Shown: positions 1 through 7,798, counted from the first letter of the stretch. The stretch: DNA of 64,000 bases from Propionibacteriaceae bacterium (GCA_031267645.1 JAIRYW010000008.1:1-64000); one strand, 5' to 3'. Notes: generated by a model from the letters alone, not told the origin. Translations and numbers: made by a program.

Positions 1-611
1 AGGGGGCGGCCGTCGTAGACCACGCCGCCGGCCGTCTCGGTCATGCCGTAAGTGGCCACCAGCCTCAGACCGGCCGCCTCGGCCCGCCGCCGCAAGGCGG
101 GATCCAGCTTGGCTCCGCCCACCAAGACGGCTTCGAAGCCGGCCAGAGCGCGCCGGAGCGCGGGCTGAGACAACCCCCGATGCAGCTGGGTCGGCACCAG
201 GGAAAGGTAGCTGGGACCCCGGCCGGGGTCGAGGCCGCCCAGATCGCCCGCCACCGCCCGCCAGGCGCGACCGGCCACGATGGCCCGCACCTGGGTCATC
301 AGACCGGCCACGTAGTGAGTCGGCAGGGCTGACACCCAATCGCCCGGCCGGCTCAAGACGGCTTGGTTGGCCTGGGCGGCGGCCAGCAGGGCGGCCACCG
401 GCAGCACGACGGCTCGGGGCCGACCGGTCGAACCGGAGGTGCAGACCACGACGGCCCCGCCCGCCGCCGCCACCGACCGATCCAGCTCCAAGGCGTCGGC
501 CGAGTCGGCCGCCGGGAAGGGGGCCAGGACCTCGCCCGACCCGGCCAGCAAAGCCTCCAGGCGGCGCGGCCAATCAGACGGGGCGACCAGCTCGATCCGA
601 CGGGAGCTCAT
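1..611 (-). CDS. menE: MenE-like acyl-CoA ligase, 3' end outside window
   Basis: This is an AMP-forming ligase whose C-terminus lies outside the window. The reading frame is open from an ATG at 611 to the window edge, giving about 203 residues. It has the adenylate-binding P-loop CTSGSTGRPR near residue 57, the A5 motif ATYGMTETAGG near residue 187, and LVPTQLH and VGGAKLD signatures typical of the short O-succinylbenzoate-CoA ligases of menaquinone synthesis. The short N-terminus before the P-loop also fits MenE rather than a general acyl-CoA synthetase. The start is supported by a -10-like TAGGCT (618-623) 6 nt upstream, so the mRNA is probably leaderless. The family is clear. The substrate is inferred, since no other men gene is visible here. 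Confidence 0.75.
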   Translation of the reverse strand, partial: MSSRRIELVAPSDWPRRLEALLAGSGEVLAPFPAADSADALELDRSVAAAGGAVVVCTSGSTGRPRAVVLPVAALLAAAQANQAVLSRPGDWVSALPTHYVAGLMTQVRAIVAGRAWRAVAGDLGGLDPGRGPSYLSLVPTQLHRGLSQPALRRALAGFEAVLVGGAKLDPALRRRAEAAGLRLVATYGMTETAGGVVYDGRP

Positions 612-617
612 GGGCCC

Positions 618-623
618 AGCCTA
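618..623 (-). promoter_or_regulatory. -10 box of menE, leaderless start
   Basis: TAGGCT on the minus strand lies 6 nt before the ATG at 611. The same layout recurs before several other genes in this window. No clear -35 element was identified. Confidence 0.45.
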
Positions 624-772
624 ACCAGTCCGCCCCAGGCCGGCGGGCGGTCGCCCCGGCCCGGCGGCGGCGGCCGTCGCGCGGTCCACCGGGCCGCCCC
701 GAGGACAACTGAGCGACGGCCGCGAAACCTCGGAGAAGGGACGATAGGGCCGGATCGACGGCGGCGACCGGC

Positions 773-778
773 TAATCT
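773..778 (+). promoter_or_regulatory. -10 box of the small PLDc_N-like gene
   Basis: TAATCT ends 7 nt before the GTG at 786. This suggests a leaderless transcript for the small membrane protein gene, and there is no Shine-Dalgarno sequence in the space between. Confidence 0.45.
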
Positions 779-785
779 TGGGGGC

Positions 786-1034
786 GTGGGACGTCTCTTG
801 CCGATCTTGCTGCTCATCGGCCTGACCATCTTCAGCTTGGTCGTGGTGGCCCAGTCCGACCCGGGCGAGGTCCGCCATCTGCCCCGCTGGCTGTGGTTCG
901 TGCTGGTCTTGGTCGTGCCCGGGATCGGCTTGCTGTGCTGGTGGATCTTCGGCCGACCCACCGGCGAGGGTGACGGGCGGCCGGCCCGGCCGGTGGCTCC
1001 GGACGACGACCCCGACTTCCTACGCCGTCTCTGA
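786..1034 (+). CDS. small two-TM membrane protein, PLDc_N-like
   Basis: An 82-residue protein with two hydrophobic segments, about residues 2-23 and 36-57. A short loop containing DPGEVRHLPRW separates them, and the tail is polar and Asp/Arg-rich. This layout, with a conserved Trp/Gly-rich second helix (PGIGLLCWWIFGRP), matches the PLDc_N / cardiolipin synthase N-terminal family of small actinobacterial membrane proteins, often found next to men genes. No catalytic domain is present. The GTG start at 786 is chosen because the frame becomes membrane-protein-like only there and a -10 box precedes it. A longer upstream frame is a shadow of menE. Function is unknown. Confidence 0.65.
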   Translation: MGRLLPILLLIGLTIFSLVVVAQSDPGEVRHLPRWLWFVLVLVVPGIGLLCWWIFGRPTGEGDGRPARPVAPDDDPDFLRRL

Positions 1035-1320
1035 CCGCTCGGCGACCGGCCTAAGACGGCCGCCGCAGCTGGGTCAGCCGATTCGACGACGCGGCCGAGA
1101 TGGGCTTTTTCAGGGTCTGACGGGCGAGTAGGATCGGTGGCGGTCCCTGTCCGCGCCAGCCCAACGAGGCACCCTCGCCCAATGGTCGGACCCTTCCGAC
1201 CGAGCAGGCGCCACCACCGACCGACGGGCCGTATCGTCCGTCGGCCCGCCCCTGACGCGCCACCGACCCGCCCGACCCGAACACCCGATCTGACCACGAA
1301 AGCGATTTCTGGCGCTCAAG

Positions 1321-2604
1321 ATGACTTTGCCGCAGACCTTTGCCAGCCTCTCCGTACCGAATTACCGCCGCTACTTCATCGGAGCCCTGTCGGGCAACAC
1401 CGGACAGTGGATGTCGATGACCGCCAAGTCCTGGCTCATGCTGGTCGAACTGACCGAATCCAACGCCACCATGTTGGGCTGGCTGACAGCGGTCATGTTC
1501 ATCCCCACCCTGGTCTTGACGCCATTCGGAGGGCTGCTGGCCGACCGCCTGCCCAAGCGCAACATCGCCATGGTCACCCAGTCGGCCATGTGCCTGTCCG
1601 CCATCACCTTGTCGGTCCTGGTCATCAGCGGCTGGATCCGAATCGAGCACGTCTTCGCCCTGGCCCTGTTCGACGGCATGGTGAGCTCCTTCGACAACCC
1701 GGCCCGCCAGGCCTTCGTCTCCGAGATGGTCGGCCCCGACCGCCTCAGCAACGCCATCGGGCTGAACTCGGCCTCCTTCAACGCCGCCCGCCTGATCGGC
1801 CCAGGCGTGGCCGGCTTCGTGATCGCCGCCGTCGGCACCGGCTACGCCTTCGCGGTCAACGCGGCCGGCTTCTTGATCCTGATCTTGATGCTGGCCCGGA
1901 TGCGCAACTCCGAACTCTTCATCCTGCCGCCGCGCGACGCCAACCGCGGCCGCGGAGTGGCCGAGGGTTTCCGCTACGTCATCCGCCGACCCGACCTGAC
2001 CCTGCTCTTCATCATCGGCTTGATGATGGGCACCTTCGCCTTCAACTACGGCATCACCAACACCTTGATGTCGACCGCGGTGTTCGACCGCGGCCCGGGG
2101 GAATACGGCATGTTGGGCTCGGTCATGGGAGTGGGCTCCCTGACCGGGGCGCTGCTGATCGCCCGCCGGGCCAGACCTCGGATCAGGCACATCTTCGTCT
2201 ACCTGATCGTCTTCTGCCTGTCCGCGGCGGCCTCCGCCCTGGCTCCCAATTTCTACGTCTTCTGCGCCTTGATGGTGCCGCTCGGGTTCTCGGCCGTCTC
2301 CATCATGGTGACCGCCAACTCGATGGTCCAGATCTCGATCGCCCCCGAGGTACGGGGCCGGGTGATGGCGCTGTGGGGCCTGGTCATCATCGGCCTGACC
2401 CCGGTGGTGTCACCGGTGCTGGGCCGGATCGGCGACATCTGGGGGGCCCGCGTGGCGATCTGGTGTTGCACCGGGCCCATCGTCCTGACCTTGCTGGGCG
2501 TCTCCTGGTATCTCTTCATCAACCAGGGGTTGCGGTTGTACTGGAGCCGCGACCACCACATCGGCGTGCGTTACCGGGTGACCGAGGACGTGCCGCACCG
2601 CTGA
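1321..2604 (+). CDS. MFS transporter, EntS/MFS_3-like exporter
   Basis: A 427-residue major facilitator with about twelve hydrophobic segments. The motif A loop between TM2 and TM3 reads GGLLADRLPKR, and a second, weaker copy occurs in the C-terminal half. The N-terminus (FASLSVPNYRRYFIG, GNTGQWM) is typical of the MFS_3 / enterobactin-exporter-like branch, whose members export siderophores or drugs. The substrate cannot be read from sequence. The gene stands alone. No Shine-Dalgarno is obvious before the ATG at 1321. Its last codons are repeated downstream of the stop (see the repeat at 2576). Confidence 0.8.
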   Translation: MTLPQTFASLSVPNYRRYFIGALSGNTGQWMSMTAKSWLMLVELTESNATMLGWLTAVMFIPTLVLTPFGGLLADRLPKRNIAMVTQSAMCLSAITLSVLVISGWIRIEHVFALALFDGMVSSFDNPARQAFVSEMVGPDRLSNAIGLNSASFNAARLIGPGVAGFVIAAVGTGYAFAVNAAGFLILILMLARMRNSELFILPPRDANRGRGVAEGFRYVIRRPDLTLLFIIGLMMGTFAFNYGITNTLMSTAVFDRGPGEYGMLGSVMGVGSLTGALLIARRARPRIRHIFVYLIVFCLSAAASALAPNFYVFCALMVPLGFSAVSIMVTANSMVQISIAPEVRGRVMALWGLVIIGLTPVVSPVLGRIGDIWGARVAIWCCTGPIVLTLLGVSWYLFINQGLRLYWSRDHHIGVRYRVTEDVPHR

Positions 2605-2790
2605 GCCGGACCGCCAGCCGACGACCGGCCACTGAGACCTGGCCCGACGGGTGACCGAGGACGTGCCGCACCGCCGAGCCGGACCGACGACCGGCCACCA
2701 CGGCCTGACCCGACGGGTGGCGCCAAGGACGCGCCGCGCCGCCGCGCCGGACCCCGACGGAGGGTCCGACGGAGGGTCCGACGGTGGCGC
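2576..2790 (+). repeat. tandem copies of the MFS gene 3' end
   Basis: The last codons and stop region of the MFS gene, beginning GGGTGACCGAGGACGTGCCG at 2576, recur at 2649 (73 bp later). A more diverged copy sits near 2715 (66 bp later). These are followed by short GGAGGGTCCGAC repeats at about 2760-2785. The outer copies are noncoding and have drifted, so the duplication is old. Similar tail duplications follow other genes in this window. Confidence 0.75.
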
Positions 2791-2827
2791 CTCCGGCCGT
2801 CGAAAGGGACTATGCTGGTGCCAGCAA

Positions 2828-2977
2828 CGTGCTCCGGGGCTCGGTGAGAATCCGAACCGGCGGTCAAAGTCCGCGAACCGGTCCGATGATTCGGCCGGCT
2901 GACCTGGTGGAATTCCAGGACCGACAGTGAGGTTTCGTCTGTAAGACGAAACTCAAGTCTGGATGGGAGGCAGCACG
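2828..2977 (+). promoter_or_regulatory. FMN riboswitch (RFN element)
   Basis: The sequence carries the conserved RFN core: CTCCGGGG, TCGGTGAGAATCCGAACC, AGTCCGCG, CTGACCTGGTGGAATTCC and a closing TCTGGATGGGAGG. The basal P1 helix pairs CGTGCT (2828-2833) with AGCACG (2972-2977). One variable arm is extended as GTTTCGTCT-GTAA-AGACGAAAC. The aptamer ends 64 nt before the ribX start. A small hairpin (3014-3018 with 3035-3039) could mask the GGAGGA ribosome site at 3032-3037, which would fit translational shut-off by FMN. The aptamer identity is secure, while the expression platform is inferred. Confidence 0.95.
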
Positions 2978-3041
2978 CGGCGGGCCCGCCCGCCGTTCGG
3001 ACGCTTGAGCATCCGTCCCCGGTCAACTGACGGAGGACGCG

Positions 3042-4001
3042 ATGGGCTCCCAGCCCCAGTCACTGGCCTTGGGCCAAGACGCGACGACCGCTGCCCCGTC
3101 CCCCGCACCGGCTCTTTCCACCCCCGCCCCGACCATCGCCTCAGCCGGGCCCGGTCGAGGCGCCGCCAGCTTGTGGCAGGAGTCTGGCTTGGGCCCGGAA
3201 GGTTCGGCCTCACCGCCCCGCCGACGCTCCAACCGACTACGCGGCCCGGCCGCCTTGTTGGCCCCGCTCGGTCTGGGCTCGGTTCTGTCAGTGGTTTGGT
3301 TCGCCTTGACCGCGCCGGGCCGCATCCCGACCTACCTGTTGCCGGGCCCCGGCCCGGTGCTGGACCGGCTGGTGGACGGTTTGGTGACCGGCGGCCAGCT
3401 CTGGCCGTACATCCGCGTCACCTTCACCGAAGCCCTGGCCGGCTGTCTAGTGGGCGCCCTGGTGGCCCTGCCCCTGGCCGTCGTCATCACCCACTCGCGC
3501 TGGGCCGCCGCCGCCGTCACGCCCTTCCTCGGCGCCACCCAAGCCATCCCGGCCATCGCCTTGGCCCCGCTGCTGGTGCTGTGGGTGGGCTACGGCCCCG
3601 GCGCCATCGTGGCCCTGTGCTCCTTGATGGTCTTCTTCCCCATCCTGGTCTCCTCCGCCGTCGGCCTGCGCCACCTCGACCGCGACCTGCTGGACGCCGC
3701 CGCCATGGACGGGGCCGGTTTCTGGGCCCGCCTGTGGTTGATCGAGTTCCCCCTGGCCGGCGCCTCGGTGCTGGCCGGGTTGCGCAACGGCTTCACCCTG
3801 TCGGTGACCGGGGCCGTGGTGGGCGAGATGGTGATGGGCGGGTCCGGCCTGGGCCTGCTCCTGACAGTCCAACGCGACAACCTCAACACCGCCGGCATGA
3901 TCGCCACCATCTTGGTCCTGGCCGGACTGGCCTCGACCATCTACTCCTTGATCAGCCTGATCGAACGCCGCGCCTTCGTGACCGAGCGCCCCCGCCGCTG
4001 A
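3042..4001 (+). CDS. ribX: riboflavin ABC transporter permease RibX
   Basis: A 319-residue inner-membrane permease of the BPD_transp_1 family. It has an unusually long Ala/Pro-rich cytoplasmic N-terminus (about residues 1-70) before the first membrane span near 75-95. The EAA-type coupling loop that contacts an ATPase is visible as DAAAMDGAGFWARLW. The ATG at 3042 has a good GGAGGA site 5 nt upstream. The FMN riboswitch immediately upstream and the THI5/NMT1-type binding protein immediately downstream match the RibXY riboflavin uptake system known from other bacteria. No ATP-binding subunit gene follows, so an ATPase must come from elsewhere if the transporter works as an ABC importer. Without the riboswitch this would be called a ThiX/SsuC-like permease. 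Confidence 0.85.
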   Translation: MGSQPQSLALGQDATTAAPSPAPALSTPAPTIASAGPGRGAASLWQESGLGPEGSASPPRRRSNRLRGPAALLAPLGLGSVLSVVWFALTAPGRIPTYLLPGPGPVLDRLVDGLVTGGQLWPYIRVTFTEALAGCLVGALVALPLAVVITHSRWAAAAVTPFLGATQAIPAIALAPLLVLWVGYGPGAIVALCSLMVFFPILVSSAVGLRHLDRDLLDAAAMDGAGFWARLWLIEFPLAGASVLAGLRNGFTLSVTGAVVGEMVMGGSGLGLLLTVQRDNLNTAGMIATILVLAGLASTIYSLISLIERRAFVTERPRR

Positions 4002-4024
4002 TCGCACCGACCGGAAGGAAAACC

Positions 4025-5221
4025 ATGCCGAGACCCCGCCCCGCCGGACCGTCGCCCCAACACCGGACCGCCGCTGGATCCTGCGACTACGCGCCGGATG
4101 ACGTGAGACAGCAGGATGGCGTGAGTGACCCGGGGCGGCGCTCGAACACCCAGTCATTCCGCGCCCAGCGCAGCGGAGTCGCGGAATCCATCGCCGGGAC
4201 GGGTCGGCGCCTGGTCACCGTCTTGTCGGCGGCCGGGCTGGCCCTGACGGCCGGGCTGGGGCTGGCCGCCTGCGGCAGCCAGGAGGACTGCTCCGAGGCG
4301 GACGGCGGCTGCGGGGGCCGTACGGCGCCGACGGCCGGGCCGACCGTGGTCGGGCTGACCTTCATCCCCAACATCCAGTTCGCCCCCTTCTACGTGGCGG
4401 CCACCGACGGCCTGCTGCCTGACGGCGTGGAATTGCGCCACCACGGCGCCTCGGAGGGACTGTTCACCGCCCTGGCGGCCGGCCAGGAGCAATTCGTGGT
4501 GGCGGGCGGAGACGAGATCCTGCAAGCCCGGGCCCAGGGCGTCGACGTGGTGGCGGTGGCGCCGTACTACCAGTCCTACCCGGCCCGCTTGATCGTGCCG
4601 GCCGACTCCGCGATCCAAACCCTGGCCGACCTCAAGGGCCACAGCGTCGGGCTGCCCGGCCGCTACGGCGAGAACTGGTTCGCCTTGGTCCTGGCCCTGG
4701 CCCAAGCCGGGCTGACCGAACAAGACGTCACCATCGCCGAGATCGGCTACACCCAGCTGGCCGCCCTGTCGACCGGCAAGGTCGACGCCACCATCGGCTT
4801 CGCCAACGGCGACGCCGTCAACTTCGCCGCCGCCGGCTTCCCAGTCCGCGCCATCGACCCTGAAGTGCCGTTGGTGTCGATCTGTCTGGCCACCACTTCC
4901 GCCCTGGCCGAGACCGAACCCGAGTTGGTGCGCGGCGTGGTGACGGCCTTGGGCCTGGCCATCGCCTCGGTGGTGGCCGACCGCGACCACGCCCTCCAGG
5001 TGGCGGCCCAACACATCCCCGACTTCGACTCGCCCGAGGCCCAGACCTCGGCCAGCCTGGTGCTGGAGGCCACCGTGCCCCTGTTCGTCGGCCGCCTCGG
5101 CCAGAGCCCGGGCCTGGACCCCGCCCAATGGCGGACCATGGCCGAAGCGATGGCGGCCAACGGACTGCTGCCCGGCCCGGTCGAGGCCAGCCAGGCCATG
5201 TCCGACCAATTCACCACCTGA
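4025..5221 (+). CDS. ribY: riboflavin-binding lipoprotein RibY
   Basis: A substrate-binding protein of the NMT1/THI5-like family. The mature part starts at the lipobox LAAC, and features such as TFIPNIQFAPFYVA and the central GLPGRYGEN segment are typical of thiamin-precursor/riboflavin binding proteins. It would capture riboflavin outside the membrane and deliver it to RibX. The ATG at 4025 follows GGAAGGAA and lies 23 nt after the ribX stop. Read from that ATG, the lipobox Cys is residue 83, which is far too deep for a normal lipoprotein signal. The extra 55 or so residues include a palindromic repeat (4156-4187). Translation may really begin at an internal GTG (for example 4121) or further downstream, so the start is uncertain. 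Confidence 0.8.
   Translation: MPRPRPAGPSPQHRTAAGSCDYAPDDVRQQDGVSDPGRRSNTQSFRAQRSGVAESIAGTGRRLVTVLSAAGLALTAGLGLAACGSQEDCSEADGGCGGRTAPTAGPTVVGLTFIPNIQFAPFYVAATDGLLPDGVELRHHGASEGLFTALAAGQEQFVVAGGDEILQARAQGVDVVAVAPYYQSYPARLIVPADSAIQTLADLKGHSVGLPGRYGENWFALVLALAQAGLTEQDVTIAEIGYTQLAALSTGKVDATIGFANGDAVNFAAAGFPVRAIDPEVPLVSICLATTSALAETEPELVRGVVTALGLAIASVVADRDHALQVAAQHIPDFDSPEAQTSASLVLEATVPLFVGRLGQSPGLDPAQWRTMAEAMAANGLLPGPVEASQAMSDQFTT
4156..4187. repeat. palindromic repeat inside the ribY 5' end
   Basis: ATTCCGCG (4156-4163) is the inverted complement of CGCGGAAT (4180-4187), with a 16-nt GC-rich loop. It translates in frame into a Gln/Arg/Ser-rich patch before the RibY signal peptide. It resembles the inverted repeat at 62287-62357 in style, so it may be one of a family of dispersed palindromes. 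Confidence 0.5.
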
Positions 5222-5288
5222 ACGCCCCCTGGAGACGAAACCCCTTGCCATCAGTCAAATAAACGCCTGTCATCTGACTTAAGCAGAA

Positions 5289-5657
5289 TCAGACCAATTG
5301 CGAGACTCGGCCCTTCGAGACACCCAAGACGCAAGCGGTGTCTTCGAGCGACAGTCCTTGCGAGCGGAGTTCGCGAACCACCGCGCGCAGACGCCGCCCG
5401 GCCTCGACTTGAGCCGCCGCCGCGGCGACAGTGGCGGCTTTCGCCGCACGCACCTCTTCCGACACCGGGCCCAGGGCGGGCACGATCTCGATGGCCCATC
5501 CGGCATGATCGACGTCCGGGTCGATGGTGTCTAGATAGTCGCGGACCTGCCGCTCGGCCCGCGCCAACGTACGCACCTGGGTGGCCCCGAGGTCGCCGAC
5601 GATCAGCTCCCATCCGAGCGCCCAGGAATGCGCGATCACGGTGATGGCCTTCCTCAT
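5289..5657 (-). CDS. hicB: HicB-family antitoxin
   Basis: A 122-residue protein paired with hicA. The N-terminal half (ITVIAHSWALGWEL...) has the beta-strand pattern of the HicB RNase-H-like fold. The C-terminal end (LSLEDTACVLGVSKGRVSQLV) is a clear helix-turn-helix that would bind the operon promoter. Between them lies an Ala/Glu-rich helical segment. Its ATG at 5657 overlaps the hicA stop by 4 nt (ATGA), so the two are translationally coupled, with toxin first. The longer open frame upstream to 6050 is not used, because it runs through hicA. HicB should neutralise HicA and repress the pair. Confidence 0.8.
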   Translation of the reverse strand: MRKAITVIAHSWALGWELIVGDLGATQVRTLARAERQVRDYLDTIDPDVDHAGWAIEIVPALGPVSEEVRAAKAATVAAAAAQVEAGRRLRAVVRELRSQGLSLEDTACVLGVSKGRVSQLV

Positions 5658-5860
5658 CCTTCGTCCCCCTCTTCCGCCTGCTTGATCGCTTGTAACGCCC
5701 CCCTCGTGACAGCGGGGGAACATTCGACGTCCACCACCAAGACGGCTCGCGCGCCGTTCGGGCCGGTCCACACTTCGTGATCGCCCTTGCCTGGCCTGGA
5801 CGTGAACCCCGCCCGCCTCAACGCCCTGACCAAGTCGCGGTACTTCATCGGCTTGGTCAC
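5654..5860 (-). CDS. hicA: HicA-family mRNA interferase toxin
   Basis: A 68-residue YcfA/HicA protein with a double-stranded-RNA-binding-like fold. The N-terminal helix (KYRDLVRALRRAGF) is followed by the hallmark GKGDHEVWTGPNG, whose His is the catalytic residue of HicA RNases. The C-terminal VTRGALQAIKQA helix is also typical. It cleaves mRNA independently of the ribosome when free of HicB. Length and motif spacing are normal, so the toxin looks intact. Upstream on this strand, at about 5880-5970, is the remnant of another toxin-antitoxin pair in the opposite orientation. Confidence 0.85.
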   Translation of the reverse strand: MTKPMKYRDLVRALRRAGFTSRPGKGDHEVWTGPNGARAVLVVDVECSPAVTRGALQAIKQAEEGDEG

Positions 5861-5896
5861 TTCCGCAGTTTACCCCCCCTAAATGGATGCGTCTAG

Positions 5897-6093
5897 AGGG
5901 GGTATACCAAACCCTGGCATTCCCCGCTGGAAGAGGTGTCGGCGCTGTACGAGTCCAGGGAGCCCAGACTGTGACGACAGTCAGCGTCGACACCGACGTC
6001 ATGCTGCGGCTGACCCTGCGCGACATCCCCCACCAACACGAGGCGGCCAAGCGTCTGTTCGCGGGCCCGGAGTCATCCCTGATCCTGGCCCTA
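5897..6093 (+). pseudogene. remnant of a VapBC-type antitoxin/PIN toxin pair
   Basis: Two coupled frames remain. An antitoxin C-terminus (ending EEVSALYESREPRL, stop at 5972-5974) overlaps by GTGA a frame starting GTG at 5971. That frame begins SVDTDVMLRLTLRD, the first strand and first acidic residue of a PIN nuclease, followed by the usual amphipathic helix (HEAAKRLFAG). The PIN homology ends near 6093, where the convergent VTT-domain gene stops, so three of the four catalytic acids are missing. The antitoxin has no start. This is a deletion remnant. Confidence 0.6.
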
Positions 6094-6729
6094 CCCGGTC
6101 AGAACCAAGACCGGCCAGGCGATGGCGCCGAAGCGGAGCAGACGGCCGACCAGGACGCAGACGACGTAGTCGAAACGACGCATGCGTAGGACGCCGGCCA
6201 GGGCCGCCATGGCCAGCAAGGGCGGCACTCCGACGCTGGAGGACACCAGCATGACGGCGACGCGGCGCCAGCGGGTGTCCATGGCCGCCTCCAAGCGGCG
6301 CGAGACCCGGCCCAGCCAGGCTTTGAGACGACTCCAACAGGTCGATGCGACCATGGCGACGGTTGGGGCGGGGATCGGAGCCGATGGGGATGTGGAGTCG
6401 TGGACCACAGGGGATGGATCCGCGCAAGGCGACGGGGTGGGGTCGTCGACCGTCGAGCCGACGGCGGTGACAGCTGGGGGCGAGTCGACCGGACCCGAGC
6501 CGCCACGGCGGCGTTGGTGCAGGGCGCGACCGGCCCGGGCCGACTCGTAGATCACGATCTTGCCGATGGTCTGGCCCACGGCGACGGCGGCCACACAGGC
6601 CCAAGCGGTCGTCCGGGCGGCCAACCCGGCCGCCGCCACGGTCGCCAACTCGGCGTTGACCAGAGGGAAGACGGCCGAGGCCAGACCGGCCCCCAGACAA
6701 CCGGCCACGGCGGCCCAGAACTCCCACAT
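6091..6729 (-). CDS. VTT/DedA-like (YqaA-type) membrane protein
   Basis: A 212-residue membrane protein. The N-terminal hydrophobic region (about 8-60) contains the FPLVNAEL and VGQTIGKIVIYESAR motifs seen in the SNARE-associated / VTT family. The C-terminal region (about 155-212) has VGVPPLLAMAALAGVLRM and ends in a hydrophobic helix. A Pro/Ser/Thr-rich insert of about 60 residues between the halves is unusual and probably a flexible cytosolic loop. Members act in lipid or membrane homeostasis. The gene lies 19 nt downstream of a CDP-alcohol phosphatidyltransferase, which supports a phospholipid-related role. Exact function is unknown. Confidence 0.7.
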   Translation of the reverse strand: MWEFWAAVAGCLGAGLASAVFPLVNAELATVAAAGLAARTTAWACVAAVAVGQTIGKIVIYESARAGRALHQRRRGGSGPVDSPPAVTAVGSTVDDPTPSPCADPSPVVHDSTSPSAPIPAPTVAMVASTCWSRLKAWLGRVSRRLEAAMDTRWRRVAVMLVSSSVGVPPLLAMAALAGVLRMRRFDYVVCVLVGRLLRFGAIAWPVLVLTG

Positions 6730-6748
6730 GACGGCCGGACCAGTCCGG

Positions 6749-7501
6749 TCAGTCGGCCTTGAGGGCCACCCGCCGGGTGGTCAGACGCAACATGCGGTAA
6801 CCAGAGAAGACTTTCAGAGCCAGCTGGATCACAGCCACCGCCACGGCGATGAGCAAGGGCCCGCCGATCAGAGGCAGACCGAGCAGGAGCACGATCAGCA
6901 GTCCGGTGTTGCAGGCCTTGGCCACCGGCGACCAGTTGAGCAGCCAGATCAAGCGGTCGACGCGGTAGAAGTAATTCGGGCTGATCAGACCGGGCCAATG
7001 CAGGAAACCCAAGGTCAAGACGGCGTCGACGACCATGAACTGGACGTAGTAGACGCCCAAAGCGACGGCGAACTCGGGCCGGATGACGAGCAAGGCGCAG
7101 ACGCAGATGGTCGAGCAGGCCCGGTCCGACAGGATGTCGAAGACGGCCCCCAAGCGGGTCTCCTGGTCCAACCGCCGGGCCGTCCAGCCGTCCAAGATGT
7201 CGCCGATCCAATAAGTCAGGTAGGCGGCCAGGAGCAAGACCCACGAGGCTTGCAACAAGGCGATCAGGCCGACCACGATGGCGGCGCCGGTGCGGACGGC
7301 GGTGATGGCGTTGGGCCAGGTCAGCGCCGACACCCCGTTGATGGACAGCCGCGGCGTCTTGGCTGGGCCGACGGCCGAGACCCGGGCCCGATCGCCCTCG
7401 TCGGCAGCGGCGGCGGCCGGAGCCGAATGGAAGCCCGGGGTCGCGGCCCGATCGGCCGGTCCACCTGGGACCGGCCCGTCAGCCGGCGTCCTGCTGGTCA
7501 T
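6749..7501 (-). CDS. CDP-alcohol phosphatidyltransferase family protein
   Basis: A membrane enzyme that joins a CDP-activated lipid to an alcohol acceptor. The family signature D-x2-D-G-x2-A-R-x8-G-x3-D-x3-D is complete at about residues 101-126 (DILDGWTARR ... GAVFDILSD), with all metal-binding Asp residues present. Around six hydrophobic helices follow. About 55 residues of Ala/Pro-rich N-terminus precede the first helix. The ATG at 7501 is preferred because GAGGGG lies just upstream; a start at 7528 or 7582 is possible but adds low-complexity sequence. It is followed by the VTT-domain gene, probably in one operon. The acceptor alcohol (glycerol-P, inositol-P or other) cannot be told. Confidence 0.8.
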   Translation of the reverse strand: MTSRTPADGPVPGGPADRAATPGFHSAPAAAAADEGDRARVSAVGPAKTPRLSINGVSALTWPNAITAVRTGAAIVVGLIALLQASWVLLLAAYLTYWIGDILDGWTARRLDQETRLGAVFDILSDRACSTICVCALLVIRPEFAVALGVYYVQFMVVDAVLTLGFLHWPGLISPNYFYRVDRLIWLLNWSPVAKACNTGLLIVLLLGLPLIGGPLLIAVAVAVIQLALKVFSGYRMLRLTTRRVALKAD

Positions 7502-7699
7502 GGCATCCCCTCGCAGTCTTGGGGTCGAAGTGGTCCGGCGGTCCGCCGCGACGGCGCCCAGACGGTGACGTCTTTCAGACACTAGCCCAAGGCCACGTCC
7601 CGGCGCACCGCACCCAGCCTGAGACGACCCGGTTCAGGGACGGCTCAGGGTCGGCTCCATCCCCAGGCGGAGCGGCCGTCGAAGGGCCGGGCGCGGAGC

Positions 7700-7798
7700 G
7701 GCTCAGATCGGACCACGGCCCGCTCGACCGACTCGATCACCTTCCCGGCGTCAGACCCGGAGCGGCGGACCGGCTCAGATCAGACCGTGGCGCCGACG
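7700..7798 (-). repeat. duplicated 3' end of the Nfn-like gene
   Basis: The end of the flavoprotein gene (GCTCAGATCAGACCGTGG from 7773 on the plus strand) has a diverged copy 72 bp away at 7701 (GCTCAGATCGGACCACGG), beyond its stop codon. The unit and spacing resemble the tail duplications after the MFS and PEBP genes. Confidence 0.6.

Noticed and set aside
1137-2654. A 505-codon frame overlapping the MFS gene on the same strand
   Set aside because: It is Arg/Pro-rich with no membrane character. The MFS frame is clearly the coding one.
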